The position numbers were made by a program, and so were the translations under genes. From Pseudomonas uvaldensis (GTDB taxonomy: Bacteria > Pseudomonadota > Gammaproteobacteria > Pseudomonadales > Pseudomonadaceae), in assembly GCF_021271205.1 (NCBI RefSeq), contig NZ_JAIWKS010000002.1:496001-560000 (forward strand): a stretch of 64,000 nt of DNA, in the 5' to 3' direction. Shown piece by piece: positions 1 to 7,796 of the stretch. The notes beneath the pieces were generated by a model, which saw only the letters and a program-made list of their open reading frames with translations, did not search any database and was not told the DNA's origin. The stretch's first letter is position 1; each line of letters begins with the position of its first letter.

Positions 1-88
1 TCCAATTGATGGGTTATTCCTGGGTCAATTTGGAATTTTTCTTGTTGAAATTGAGCATAGCATTGTAGGAAATACAGGAGTGCTCAAC

Positions 89-1297
89 ATGAACAATAAA
101 AACAATGAACTGGGCTTTTCCACCCGCGCCATCCATCACGGCTATAACCCGCTGGACAACAACGGCGCACTGATCCCGCCGATCTACCTGACCTCTACGT
201 TCGCCTTCCCTACCGCCGAATACGGCGCCGGTTGTTTCGCCGGCGAAGAATCCGGGCATTTTTACACGCGGATCTCCAACCCCACATTGGCTCTGTTGGA
301 GTCACGCATGGCGGCTTTGGAAAACGGCGAGGCGGCGGTGGCCTTCAGCTCCGGCATGGGAGCCATTGCCGCGACCTTTTGGACCTTGCTGCGCCCCGGT
401 GACGAGATCATCCTCAGCCGTACGTTGTACGGTTGCACCTTCGCCCTGCTGCACCACGGTATTGGCGAGTTTGGCGTCAAGGTGCGCCATGTTGACATGT
501 CCAACCTGGCCGAACTGCGCGATGCCATCAGTCCTTCGACGCGCATGATCTACTTCGAATCCCCGGCCAATCCGAACATGCAGCTGGTCGACATCTGCGC
601 GGTGGCCAAGATTGCCCACCATCATCGGAATGTCACCTTGGTGGTCGATAACACCTACTGCACTCCATACCTGCAACGCCCCTTGGAAATGGGTGCGGAT
701 GTAGTCGTGCATTCGGCCACCAAGTACCTCAGTGGCCATGGCGATATCACGGCCGGCATCGTGATTGCCAGTCATCCACTGGCAAACCGCATTCGCCTGC
801 ACGGCCTCAAGGACCTGACCGGTGCGGTCATGTCGCCTCAGGACGCTTTTCTGCTGATGCGCGGGCTCAAGACCCTGTCACTGCGCATGGAGCGCCATTG
901 CAGCAACGCCCAGGTGATCGCCGAGTATTTACAAGCGCACCCGGCCGTCGAATGGGTCACCTACCCCGGCCTGCCCTCCTTTGCTCAGTACGACCTGGCG
1001 TCGAGGCAGATGAAGTTGCCCGGGGGCATGATCGCCTTCGAACTCAAAGGCGGCCTGACCACCGGCCGGCGTTTCATGAACGCACTGGAGTTGTTCGCCC
1101 GCGCGGTCAGCCTGGGAGACGCCGAGTCCCTGGCCCAGCATCCAGCCAGTATGACCCATTCCACCTACACGCCTGAAGAGCGTGCGCACCACGGGATTTC
1201 CGAGGGGTTGGTGCGTTTGTCGGTGGGCCTTGAAGACATCGCGGACCTGCTGGCCGACATCACCCAAGCGCTGGATGCCTGTGCTCAAGGAGGTTGA
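89..1297 (+). CDS. megL: L-methionine gamma-lyase (PLP-dependent)
   Basis: PLP enzyme of the Cys/Met-metabolism family. It cleaves L-methionine to methanethiol, 2-oxobutyrate and ammonia in the cytoplasm. The 402-aa product matches my memory of P. putida MdeA over its whole length and in numbering. YGCTF supplies Tyr114 and Cys116, the cysteine typical of true methionine gamma-lyases, and [11 protein letters not shown] supplies the PLP lysine (about 211). The C-terminus ([18 protein letters not shown]) is also typical. I chose ATG 89 over an in-frame GTG at 80 because AGGAG (76-80) lies eight bases before it and the GTG overlaps that ribosome binding site. In P. putida the gene sits with an Lrp-type regulator and mdeB. 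Here only a possible mdeB scrap follows, and any regulator lies left of the window. Confidence 0.95.
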   Translation: MNNKNNELGFSTRAIHHGYNPLDNNGALIPPIYLTSTFAFPTAEYGAGCFAGEESGHFYTRISNPTLALLESRMAALENGEAAVAFSSGMGAIAATFWTLLRPGDEIILSRTLYGCTFALLHHGIGEFGVKVRHVDMSNLAELRDAISPSTRMIYFESPANPNMQLVDICAVAKIAHHHRNVTLVVDNTYCTPYLQRPLEMGADVVVHSATKYLSGHGDITAGIVIASHPLANRIRLHGLKDLTGAVMSPQDAFLLMRGLKTLSLRMERHCSNAQVIAEYLQAHPAVEWVTYPGLPSFAQYDLASRQMKLPGGMIAFELKGGLTTGRRFMNALELFARAVSLGDAESLAQHPASMTHSTYTPEERAHHGISEGLVRLSVGLEDIADLLADITQALDACAQGG

Positions 1298-1374
1298 CCA
1301 CGTCCACCGCTTATACCCTCAACGATGGCGAGCTCAGTGCGCAAGACCAGGATCTCCAGGAAACCCGGAAAATG
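1294..1374 (+). pseudogene. Possible 5' remnant of mdeB (2-oxoacid dehydrogenase E1)
   Basis: Immediately after the lyase stop, the frame opening at TTG 1294 reads [16 protein letters not shown] and then DQDLQETRK. DxQETREW is how homodimeric pyruvate/2-oxobutyrate dehydrogenase E1 proteins usually begin, and mdeB of that family follows mdeA in P. putida. The resemblance stops at about 1372, where the end of the opposing lipoprotein gene begins. I infer a deletion that removed nearly all of mdeB. The match is short, so chance is possible. Confidence 0.3.
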
Positions 1375-1377
1375 TCC

Positions 1378-1896
1378 TTATTTAACGAACCTAAGGCACC
1401 CGAACCCAGTCTTGATCTGCAATTGTTGGATGGGCTCGACACTCTCCTGCTCGCCGATTTTCTTGATGACCGCCACCCCGCAGTAAGACTCGTCTCGGTT
1501 GAAGATCGGAAGAATGCCTGTCTTAGGCTCGGTCCAAGAGCCCGAGGTCAAGGTATAGGTGGCTCCATTCTGCGGTTTGAATGAGAACGGGATCTTGCAA
1601 GCGCTGCTGCCTGCGACTTGCCAGTAAGTCAGTATCAGCTCCTTGTCCACGGCAACCCGGGATTCAATATATTCCCCGTTAGAGGGCAGAACCGTATAAC
1701 CGGCATAACATCCGTTGTCGCCGAAGGTCATGGCATCCAGCCTCGCCCCTCCTCCAGCCTTGAGGCGAACGGTTGCAGCGGGATCGCCGGGTCCGGGAAC
1801 GACATATTGCTTACCCTGTAAAAACGAAGTGCAACCGCTGATCAGCAATGCGCCGGCCAGCAAGATAAACCGACCAGATTTTTGATTGACGTACAT
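1378..1896 (-). CDS. Hypothetical lipoprotein
   Basis: 172-aa protein with a lipoprotein signal peptide: basic MYVNQKSGR start, hydrophobic core, then the lipobox LISGC with lipidated Cys near residue 22. The mature part is mixed beta-like sequence with several cysteines (DNGCYAG, SSACKI, ESYCGV, GFGCLRF) that could form disulfides in the periplasm. GGAGAA lies just upstream of ATG 1896. I recognise no family. It converges on the lyase gene, and its stop falls at the end of the putative mdeB remnant. Confidence 0.8.
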   Translation of the reverse strand: MYVNQKSGRFILLAGALLISGCTSFLQGKQYVVPGPGDPAATVRLKAGGGARLDAMTFGDNGCYAGYTVLPSNGEYIESRVAVDKELILTYWQVAGSSACKIPFSFKPQNGATYTLTSGSWTEPKTGILPIFNRDESYCGVAVIKKIGEQESVEPIQQLQIKTGFGCLRFVK

Positions 1897-2019
1897 CCAT
1901 TTCTCCCTGGTTCCATTGGGGTGCCCTAGCCGTTTCGGAGACTTGGACTATCGAAAGCGGTCTGATGGTAGTGGATTCTGTGCGCTGCCGAGCAGGTTTG
2001 GATGTCTCGGCACCCGAAC

Positions 2020-2343
2020 CTATTTCACCTGCATGTACTGACTGAAATTGTTGATGTGATCATCCAGATTATCCTCAAGCATCATCCGGTACTGATCGCA
2101 GAAATACTTCAACAGTGCTTCCCGCGCATCGGCCATTTCGGCACCAGACTTGAAGTTTTGCGCGCTCGCCCACGCGTTGAAGCGCGTGGTGCCGAACATC
2201 ATGGATGCGCTGACCCCACCGAGATTTCCATAGGTTTTGAGCTGTTCGTTTGACAGCTCGATATGGGCGTCTGCACGGTCGTAGAAGGCTTGGTCGGGGG
2301 CGTCAGCCATGATGAGGTCTCGGTAATCAATGAAGGATGCCAT
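2020..2343 (-). CDS. DUF3144 family protein
   Basis: 107-aa soluble protein with the DUF3144 signature pieces as I remember them: PDQAFYDRADAHIELSN, then VSASMMFGTTRFNAW, then LLKYFCDQYRMMLEDNLDDH. The length matches the family, whose function is unknown. ATG 2343 has only a weak AGGA nine bases upstream. An internal ATG at 2310 (MADAPDQAF) also fits the family's usual start. There is no signal peptide or membrane segment. The gene stands alone between two lipoprotein genes on the same strand. Confidence 0.8.
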   Translation of the reverse strand: MASFIDYRDLIMADAPDQAFYDRADAHIELSNEQLKTYGNLGGVSASMMFGTTRFNAWASAQNFKSGAEMADAREALLKYFCDQYRMMLEDNLDDHINNFSQYMQVK

Positions 2344-2440
2344 TGGAGCATATCCTGCGGGAGGATTGCAGTTGCTTGCAGCCTTGCCCCTGCGAGACCA
2401 CTAGCTCGTCGAGCTTGCGCAGTGGTTCCAGATGCGCTTG

Positions 2441-3142
2441 TCACGGACGCATCAGCGGCTCGATACCGATCCACTTCTTGACCGGGTGATAACACAACTC
2501 AAGCTGCGGAATTTCCACCTTATGGTTCTCGATCTCCAACGTTCCCAGGTTGATCTTCCACCTGGAGTTCGCATTGAAGGCGCTGGTCTTGAAAATCACA
2601 TAGACAGACCCGTGATGATTGTCGTTAGTGATCTTGGGGATGCGGCGTCGTACTTCATCGCTATTGATGTTATAGGGCGACTGGCGGGAGTACTTTTCAT
2701 CTTCGAGTGGGTAATCGTACGTCAACGAACCCAGGTGGATTTCGGGCCTTGCGCCAAGCCGGGATCCATCCTCAAACGTTATATAAGCCTGTCGGCTGTC
2801 GTAGAGGATCGGGGTCTCCAAGGTTTCGGAACTGAACAGCCCCTGGCTGCCTTTCTCGAATGCAATCAGTTGTACATAAAACTCAGGCTGGGGGTACTTC
2901 TCGCCGGGATCCTTCACCGAGTACAGCTGCTCAAACGGCTCATCGGACCATTGCGCGTCGTAGTCGTACAAATAGGTGCGCAAAACGATAGTCCTTTCAG
3001 AATCCGGACCGGGCACCTTGAATTGAAACTTTGTTTCACAGAGGTCGGCGTAAGCAGGGCGTTCTCTCGTCCAAGGGATGCAGCCAGTGATTGCAGTAGC
3101 CATTATCAAAAACGCAACGGTCAAAAGCGTCCTTACCAACAT
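2441..3142 (-). CDS. Hypothetical lipoprotein
   Basis: 233-aa predicted outer- or inner-membrane lipoprotein: hydrophobic leader LLTVAFLIMATAITGC with lipobox ITGC, followed by a charged mature domain (PGPDSERTIVLRTYLYDYD, EKYPQPEFYVQLIAFEKG). I chose ATG 3142 because AGGA lies about seven bases upstream. An in-frame TTG at 3148 would add two residues. I do not recognise the family. Its style resembles T6SS- or immunity-associated lipoproteins, but nothing nearby confirms that. Confidence 0.75.
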   Translation of the reverse strand: MLVRTLLTVAFLIMATAITGCIPWTRERPAYADLCETKFQFKVPGPDSERTIVLRTYLYDYDAQWSDEPFEQLYSVKDPGEKYPQPEFYVQLIAFEKGSQGLFSSETLETPILYDSRQAYITFEDGSRLGARPEIHLGSLTYDYPLEDEKYSRQSPYNINSDEVRRRIPKITNDNHHGSVYVIFKTSAFNANSRWKINLGTLEIENHKVEIPQLELCYHPVKKWIGIEPLMRP

Positions 3143-3321
3143 GTTCAATCCTATCTAGCAGCCGGTTGTGTGCAGGTGCACGGCATTAAACTAAATTTGA
3201 GCACCCGCCTCTATGCTTTGGACTTCACCAACGGTTTGCGGGGAACATCGACAGTACCCTAAATCGGGCTTGACCTCGCACTGTAAGCAATCGTTGTAGG
3301 GAAGACGTGCGACACCACGCG

Positions 3322-3750
3322 TCATTTGTCTCCCAGGGCAACTCCGCGCTTGAAGATCTCTAACGTCTTCGGCCCGATGCCATTGAAGCTGAGCAACCAT
3401 CGCTCAAACTCAGCTGATTTCATTGACCCACTCTGCAAAGCATTCATCCGAGATTCCAGTCCGGCATCCAGCCCCACACCAAGCTCGTGCAGTCGCCGCG
3501 CCGTGGATTCATCGTATCGTGCGTAGCCCGCTTGCCCGAGGAACCTGACAAGATCCCGATGTGAGCATCGGGCGAGCTTTGCAGGCGTATCCAAGCCATA
3601 TCGATCAACCAGGTTCCGGTACGCCTCGACGGCGACAGAGGAACGAATCCTTTTACCGATCAGAAAGCTGGCGAGCAGCCACCGATACACTCCGTGACCG
3701 CTCCGAGCATCGATCTCAATACCAAGGTCGGCAGCAGAAACTGGGGTCAC
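3322..3750 (-). CDS. Helix-hairpin-helix (EndoIII-like) DNA-binding protein
   Basis: 142-aa protein ending with a helix-hairpin-helix: residues near 125-138 read FNGIGPKTLEIFKRG, the hairpin GIGPKT being the non-specific DNA-contacting element of HhH-GPD glycosylases. The upstream helices (VYRWLLASFLIGKRI, RDLVRFLGQAGYARYD) fit a trimmed endonuclease III-like fold, but the Fe-S cysteines of Nth are absent. GTG 3750 overlaps the stop of the DUF2188 gene (GTGA), so translation is coupled. Role unknown; DNA repair or end protection is plausible because DUF2188 proteins often travel with stress functions in pseudomonads (inference). Confidence 0.75.
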   Translation of the reverse strand: MTPVSAADLGIEIDARSGHGVYRWLLASFLIGKRIRSSVAVEAYRNLVDRYGLDTPAKLARCSHRDLVRFLGQAGYARYDESTARRLHELGVGLDAGLESRMNALQSGSMKSAEFERWLLSFNGIGPKTLEIFKRGVALGDK

Positions 3751-3971
3751 CCCTTCGATCGCCTGGGGTCAGCGGAACGCGGATAGGTGCGTTCTTCCTC
3801 GATGGTGCCGTCGGCTTTGTGAATCTTTACCGAGGCGGTTTTGCCATCAAAGAAATCTGTCAGAGAACTCACCAACTCCTGCTTAGTGGCCGCTTTTTTG
3901 GAAGCGCGCTCTGCGCCGACTTTCTTAAGTTCCCAGCCATCCGCAGAAGGGCTCAGGTGATAGTTGTCCAT
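3747..3971 (-). CDS. DUF2188 domain protein
   Basis: 74-aa basic protein that is essentially one DUF2188 domain: MDNYHLSPSADGWELKKVGA, then a lysine-rich ASKKAATKQE, then SVKIHKADGTIEEERTYP. The pattern 'YHVxPxxdGWxVkxegaxRAsk...IHkxdGxIqeExtY' is the family signature. I chose ATG 3971 because GAGGAGC is positioned just before it; the frame extends upstream only to a TTG at 3992. Second gene of a three-gene operon, 17 bases after the acidic peptide gene and overlapping the HhH gene by four bases. Function unknown. Confidence 0.85.
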   Translation of the reverse strand: MDNYHLSPSADGWELKKVGAERASKKAATKQELVSSLTDFFDGKTASVKIHKADGTIEEERTYPRSADPRRSKG

Positions 3972-3988
3972 TGCCTTGCTCCTCACAT

Positions 3989-4147
3989 TCAAATGGATTC
4001 AGCATCGTCCTGAATATCTTCCTCCGCCTCAGCTCCATTAGTGGCGTCGGCATCGTTCAAGGGCGGCGAAGTCGGCTTTTCTGGATCGTTTATGTAGGGC
4101 ACGCTGCTAGGGCCCTGCTCTTCAAGTCCTTCAGTCTTAGGCTGCAT
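3989..4147 (-). CDS. Small acidic hypothetical protein
   Basis: 52-aa peptide rich in Glu/Asp, with C-terminus GAEAEEDIQDDAESI and a proline-containing middle, probably intrinsically disordered. A strong AAGGAGA sits eight bases before ATG 4147, which is the main reason to call it. It heads the operon with the DUF2188 and HhH genes. No family recognised. Its opposite charge to the basic DUF2188 protein invites the guess that they bind each other, but this is speculation. Confidence 0.65.
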   Translation of the reverse strand: MQPKTEGLEEQGPSSVPYINDPEKPTSPPLNDADATNGAEAEEDIQDDAESI

Positions 4148-4331
4148 GCTGGTTCTCCTTCTTCTTTCTGATAGTGATTGGAGGACAGGCGCTGCGAGGC
4201 GTTCAATGCCATACGAGCTTGCGCTAGCTTTAGCCTGATGAGTCGTACCCACTCAGAATTAACAACGTTTAACTCACCAGCCAGAGCCCTGCGGCCAATA
4301 ATCGGGCCCTCGTCACCGAACTGGCTACAGC

Positions 4332-5708
4332 ATGCGCACCGCAACCCAAGCACTGAACCCCTGCAGCCTTTGCAGCAATAAAGCCCGCGCGCAACCATGG
4401 CCACGCTCCAAGCTCTGGTTATCCATGTTGCTAATCGGAACCTGCAGCACAGCCCAGGCTGCTGAGCCATCGGCGCTAGGCTTCATGGACGGCTCAACCC
4501 TTGACGTGCTGAGCCGCAATTTCTTCCTTCAGAATGACTACCGATCCCCCTCCCCGGCGAACAAAAGCTACAAGCAGGAATGGGCTCAAGGCTTCATCGC
4601 CACATTTGTCTCCGGCTTTACCCCCGGCAATGTCGGATTCGGTGTCGATGCCCATGGTTTTTTCGGTTTGAAACTGGATGGCGGCAAGGGCCGTTCCGGC
4701 ACTGGATTGCTGCCGTTGGATGCGGATGGCCGCGGTGAAAGCGACTTCTCCAGCGCCGGTGGCGCGCTGAAACTGCGCACGTCCAGAACCACCTTGGTCT
4801 ACGGTGAGATGACCGTGGAAACCCCGGTGTTCGACACCGCTGACAAGCGGCTGCAACCGGAATATGCCACGGGCCTTCTGCTCGACAGCCAGGAGTTCGA
4901 CGACGTGCATTTGCAGGCCGGGCACTTCACTGCGTTCAAGAACCAAGATACCTCGACCAGCAAAGGGGACTTCAGCGGCTATGGGGTGAGCACCGCCACT
5001 GGCGACATCAGTTTTCTCGGAGCTCAACTGTTCGAAGACCAGCCGTTGGGCGGTGCTCTGTACGCGTCCGAGCTGTCCGACACCTGGCGTCAGTACTACG
5101 CCAACCTGCATCTGAAGCGATCCGGGTTATTCCTGGACAGCAACGTTTACCACACCCAGGATTACGGCAACGCCGTGGCCGGCGGGATTGATAACACGGC
5201 GTACAGCCTGTCCGGCAAGTACACCCTCGGCGCCCAGGGATTCACGCTGGCCTATCAGAAAATCCACGGCGACACGCCATTCGACTTTGTGGGCGGCGAC
5301 TCGATCTATCTGGCCAACTCCATCAAGTACGCAGATTTCAACGGCGCCGGCGAGCGCTCCTGGCAGGCCCGCTACGACCTCGACCTGGGCGCTTTCGGCG
5401 TCCCCGGCTTGAAATTCATGACTCGCTACGTCACCGGCCGCGGCATCGACGGCACCCATGCCCCTCAAGGTGGGGCGTACAACCCATTTGACCCGGATAC
5501 CGGTCAGTTCGTCCCGCAACAGGGAAACGGCGGACGTCATTGGGAGCGGGATATCGATCTGCACTACACCGTGCAATCGGGACCGGCCAAGGATCTGTCC
5601 GTGCAGGTGTCCCAGGTGACCCATCGGGCCAACAGCGCTCAGGGCGGCGATGACATCGACCGGGTTTACATCGTGGTCGAATACCCCCTCAAGCTGGGAC
5701 GCTTTTAA
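4332..5708 (+). CDS. OprD-family outer-membrane porin
   Basis: 458-aa precursor of an 18-stranded beta-barrel porin of the OprD/Occ family, which mediates specific uptake of small carboxylates or basic amino acids. Signs: a signal peptide ending AQA-AEPS near residue 45, GFMDGSTLDVLSRNFFLQNDYR just after it (the typical OprD N-terminus), QEWAQGFIATFVSGFTPG, LLLDSQEFDDVHLQAGHF and a C-terminal aromatic strand ending LKLGRF. The start is uncertain: ATG 4332 gives an unusually long basic leader and no clear ribosome binding site, and ATG 4425 would give a very short one. Substrate cannot be read from sequence. It converges on the small gene at 5705, and the two stop codons overlap. Confidence 0.9.
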   Translation: MRTATQALNPCSLCSNKARAQPWPRSKLWLSMLLIGTCSTAQAAEPSALGFMDGSTLDVLSRNFFLQNDYRSPSPANKSYKQEWAQGFIATFVSGFTPGNVGFGVDAHGFFGLKLDGGKGRSGTGLLPLDADGRGESDFSSAGGALKLRTSRTTLVYGEMTVETPVFDTADKRLQPEYATGLLLDSQEFDDVHLQAGHFTAFKNQDTSTSKGDFSGYGVSTATGDISFLGAQLFEDQPLGGALYASELSDTWRQYYANLHLKRSGLFLDSNVYHTQDYGNAVAGGIDNTAYSLSGKYTLGAQGFTLAYQKIHGDTPFDFVGGDSIYLANSIKYADFNGAGERSWQARYDLDLGAFGVPGLKFMTRYVTGRGIDGTHAPQGGAYNPFDPDTGQFVPQQGNGGRHWERDIDLHYTVQSGPAKDLSVQVSQVTHRANSAQGGDDIDRVYIVVEYPLKLGRF

Positions 5709-5899
5709 CCGGTTCGCCGCCCGGTGACGTTGAATGTCGACCGGTGTTCCCTGTTGTCGGCGGCATCCAGCTTCATGATCGGAACCAAAGAGCCAAATGG
5801 CTCAACCCTGTCCATCAGCATCTGGGAGAGACGCTGATGAGCGAATTGCCAAGCTGATGAGCTTTCATGGCCCTGCGGATTTCCTATGAGCTGATCCAT
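5705..5899 (-). CDS. Small hypothetical protein coupled to kfrA-like gene
   Basis: 64-aa protein, no recognised domain. The case for it is translational: AAGGAGATAAAAC is placed ideally before ATG 5899, and that ribosome binding site is built from the last codons of the KfrA-like gene, whose stop lies three bases before the ATG. The protein is hydrophilic (HESSSAWQFAHQRLSQMLMDR) with no signal peptide. It may act with the upstream DNA-binding protein, since the two are probably co-translated. Confidence 0.6.
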   Translation of the reverse strand: MDQLIGNPQGHESSSAWQFAHQRLSQMLMDRVEPFGSLVPIMKLDAADNREHRSTFNVTGRRTG

Positions 5900-5902
5900 G
5901 TT

Positions 5903-6973
5903 TTATCTCCTTGGTCGTTTCGAAGGTTTGGTGTGCCCGGCGAGTTGTTTCTTCTCTGCCCCTGAGGCAGCATCGCCGCCCTCCTCCAAGACTGACTTTT
6001 CTTTCTCAGCCTGGCGAAGTTGTTCATTCTCTCTCTGAAGCGACGCGACCAGCGCCAGTGTTTCTTGCTCACGCAGATCGGCTACGGCGGCGGCCTTGTG
6101 GAGCGCCTTTATCTCTTCATGCAGAGCCGAGATCTGCTTCATGAGGTGTTCAGTCACCCCAACGGTCTTCGCCTCAGCCTGGCGCAGCGCCTCAATTTGA
6201 GTATTCAGCGACTGAACCAAGGCTTCCTGCGTGTGCAGGGCTTTGGTTTGCTGCCTGGTCTCACCGAGGAGGCGTTCATTGTCGCGATTCAGTCGCGTCA
6301 GATCGTCCTGTTTTACGACGATGGTTTCTCGCAACTTGCGCTGCTCAACCTGCATCTCATGCAGTTGAGACTCGTGCCGGCGTTGATCTTGATTGCGTTG
6401 CTCCTTCACCGCTTCTCGATAGTGCTCTAGCGCTCCGAGAGCCTGAACGTGCTTTTCCTCCAGCGATTGGAGGTGTTTGTCCTTTTCAGCGACCAGGGAT
6501 TCCAGGTCGGTACAGCGCTGACTGATGCGTGCATTGCGCGTCAACTCAGCCTGGAGCGAGGACTGGGTGGTTGCGAGTTCAGCGCTCTGCATCTCTATCG
6601 CGGCCTGTTGGGTGGCCAATTGCCGTTGAGCACTGGCCAGTTCCGACCTGAGCTCGATGATCTGGTTTTCCAGCACGATCCGCTGCTGCTCAAAAGCCGC
6701 CGTCGCCTGGGAGATGACGTCCTGCCCCTCCTCCATCAACTGATCCAGCAACGTTTGCACCATACCGTTGAGCGTTTCGCCCATGCGCTCACGTGAACTC
6801 ACAGGCTCTGAATTGGACGGTTCAAGCTCCTTCAGGTAGCGGGAAATCGTCGTCTTGGACCCCGTATTCCCGAGCTCTACGCGCACGGCGTCGATACTGG
6901 GGTTGGCTCCCCTGGCCAGCAGTGCCTGACGTGCCTTTTGCACTACAGCTTTGTTGATCCCGCTTCTGGCCAT
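5903..6973 (-). CDS. KfrA-like DNA-binding coiled-coil protein
   Basis: 356-aa protein. Residues 1-70 match the KfrA N-terminal DNA-binding domain (INKAVVQKARQALLARG, then GSKTTISRYLKELE, a winged-helix-like recognition segment). Residues about 75-330 form a long Gln/Glu/Lys-rich coiled coil, and the tail KPSKRPRR is basic. KfrA of IncP plasmids is an autorepressor and segregation accessory protein that multimerises through its coiled coil. Chromosomal homologues occur in pseudomonads with unknown targets. AGGAGG lies six bases before ATG 6973. The palindromes at 6999-7023 are likely its operator. A 64-aa gene follows within three bases. It could mark an old integrated element, but I see no att site or integrase. 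Confidence 0.85.
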   Translation of the reverse strand: MARSGINKAVVQKARQALLARGANPSIDAVRVELGNTGSKTTISRYLKELEPSNSEPVSSRERMGETLNGMVQTLLDQLMEEGQDVISQATAAFEQQRIVLENQIIELRSELASAQRQLATQQAAIEMQSAELATTQSSLQAELTRNARISQRCTDLESLVAEKDKHLQSLEEKHVQALGALEHYREAVKEQRNQDQRRHESQLHEMQVEQRKLRETIVVKQDDLTRLNRDNERLLGETRQQTKALHTQEALVQSLNTQIEALRQAEAKTVGVTEHLMKQISALHEEIKALHKAAAVADLREQETLALVASLQRENEQLRQAEKEKSVLEEGGDAASGAEKKQLAGHTKPSKRPRR

Positions 6974-6998
6974 GGCGCCTCCTACGATTTCATACCGT

Positions 6999-7023
6999 GT
7001 TACGTATTATGTAACTACATAAT
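6999..7023. promoter_or_regulatory. Overlapping palindromes upstream of kfrA-like gene (candidate operator)
   Basis: Two overlapping inverted repeats 25-50 bases upstream of the KfrA-like start: GTTAC-N7-GTAAC (6999-7015) and the perfect ATTATGTA-AC-TACATAAT (7006-7023). KfrA represses its own promoter, so autoregulation is the natural reading (inference). Confidence 0.5.
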
Positions 7024-7329
7024 GAATTAATTCAACCCTACACCGTTTGACTGAGTCCGCCAAATGATCAAGGCATCAGGGGTCGTGCGCCCTGCACACA
7101 GTCAGACAGGCCGCCCCGCTGCTGCTCTAGCACCTGGAGTTGTACAGCCGTCACTCGACGGGGCGCGGACTTGCGACCTGAGCGTCTGCGAAGGGGGGGA
7201 CATCAAGGGATTGATGGGAGATGTGGGCTGGGAGGAGATGAAATCGGCGTTGCGCTGTGTAGATCCCAGCGTGTCCTTCGGCGGAATTTGCCTTGCGCGC
7301 CGCCCAACAAGCGCTTGCCGAAAAGGCAA

Positions 7330-7362
7330 AAAGAATGCCGGTAATCCTATCCGGCACTCTTT
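7330..7362 (-). terminator. Rho-independent terminator of the DUF5329 gene
   Basis: Stem AAAGAaTGCCGG / CCGGCAcTCTTT with a nine-base loop and one mismatch. Read on the minus strand it is followed by TTCTTTTTG. It lies about 70 bases after the stop of the DUF5329 gene on that strand. Confidence 0.7.
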
Positions 7363-7430
7363 AGCAGGCAGTGAAAAGCGGGAAGTAAAAAGCCCAACGC
7401 CACCCAAGTTTTATTCGTCTTGAGACAACA

Positions 7431-7796
7431 TCAATGAAGCTGCCGCTGTCTCTGTAGTTCCCGCTTGAGCCAGGCACTCGCAGGCTGTGCGCCTTCTGGA
7501 CATCGCACCTCATAGTCGCGGCCGCTCATGCTGCTTTTCGTGGCAGCAAGATCGATGAAGTCCTCTGCACTGTTCACCTTGTGCTTGTCCTCCAGGTAAT
7601 TCAGCTTTTGCTCCAGATGCGCACGAGCCTCGGGACCTGGGAACGCCTCTCCGTTACGCACGAATTGGCATTTACTGTGCTCGACAAAGTCCAGCAGCCC
7701 CCTTATTTCTTGAGTGGTTTGAGGTGTGGCTTGAGCCTGCGCATTGGTTACGATTGCGATAAGACAAACGCCTGCCGCTCCCATCCACTTTCGCAT
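7431..7796 (-). CDS. DUF5329 family secreted protein
   Basis: 121-aa precursor with a Sec signal peptide (MRKWMGAAGVCLIAIVTNAQA, cleavage after AQA) and a small periplasmic domain. EIRGLLDFVEHSKCQFVRNG, LEQKLNYLEDK, SAEDFIDLAATKSSMSG and YEVRCPEG match the DUF5329 pattern, including its two conserved cysteines, likely a disulfide. I chose ATG 7796 because GAGGATC precedes it; the frame runs on to 7934, but the extra residues look non-coding. Function unknown. Confidence 0.85.
   Translation of the reverse strand: MRKWMGAAGVCLIAIVTNAQAQATPQTTQEIRGLLDFVEHSKCQFVRNGEAFPGPEARAHLEQKLNYLEDKHKVNSAEDFIDLAATKSSMSGRDYEVRCPEGAQPASAWLKRELQRQRQLH

Larger units (their letters stand above)
6974..7430. other. 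Intergenic region without a supported gene
   Basis: 457 bases between the kfrA-like and DUF5329 genes. Besides the palindromes (6999-7023) and a terminator hairpin (7330-7362), it contains open frames on both strands (for example 7064-7423 plus and 7102-7407 minus). These lack ribosome binding sites and have low-complexity, Arg/Pro/Ser-rich translations, so I do not call them. The strand carrying AGGGGGGGACATCAAGG (7192 onward) is purine-rich. I cannot exclude a non-coding RNA. Confidence 0.5.

Noticed and set aside
7102..7407. 101-aa open frame on minus strand
   Set aside because: Equal in length to its neighbours in other frames, no start signal, and it lies over the terminator of DUF5329.
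7064..7423. 119-aa open frame on plus strand
   Set aside because: No ribosome binding site, Arg/Ser/Pro-rich translation and overlap with a terminator hairpin of the opposite strand.
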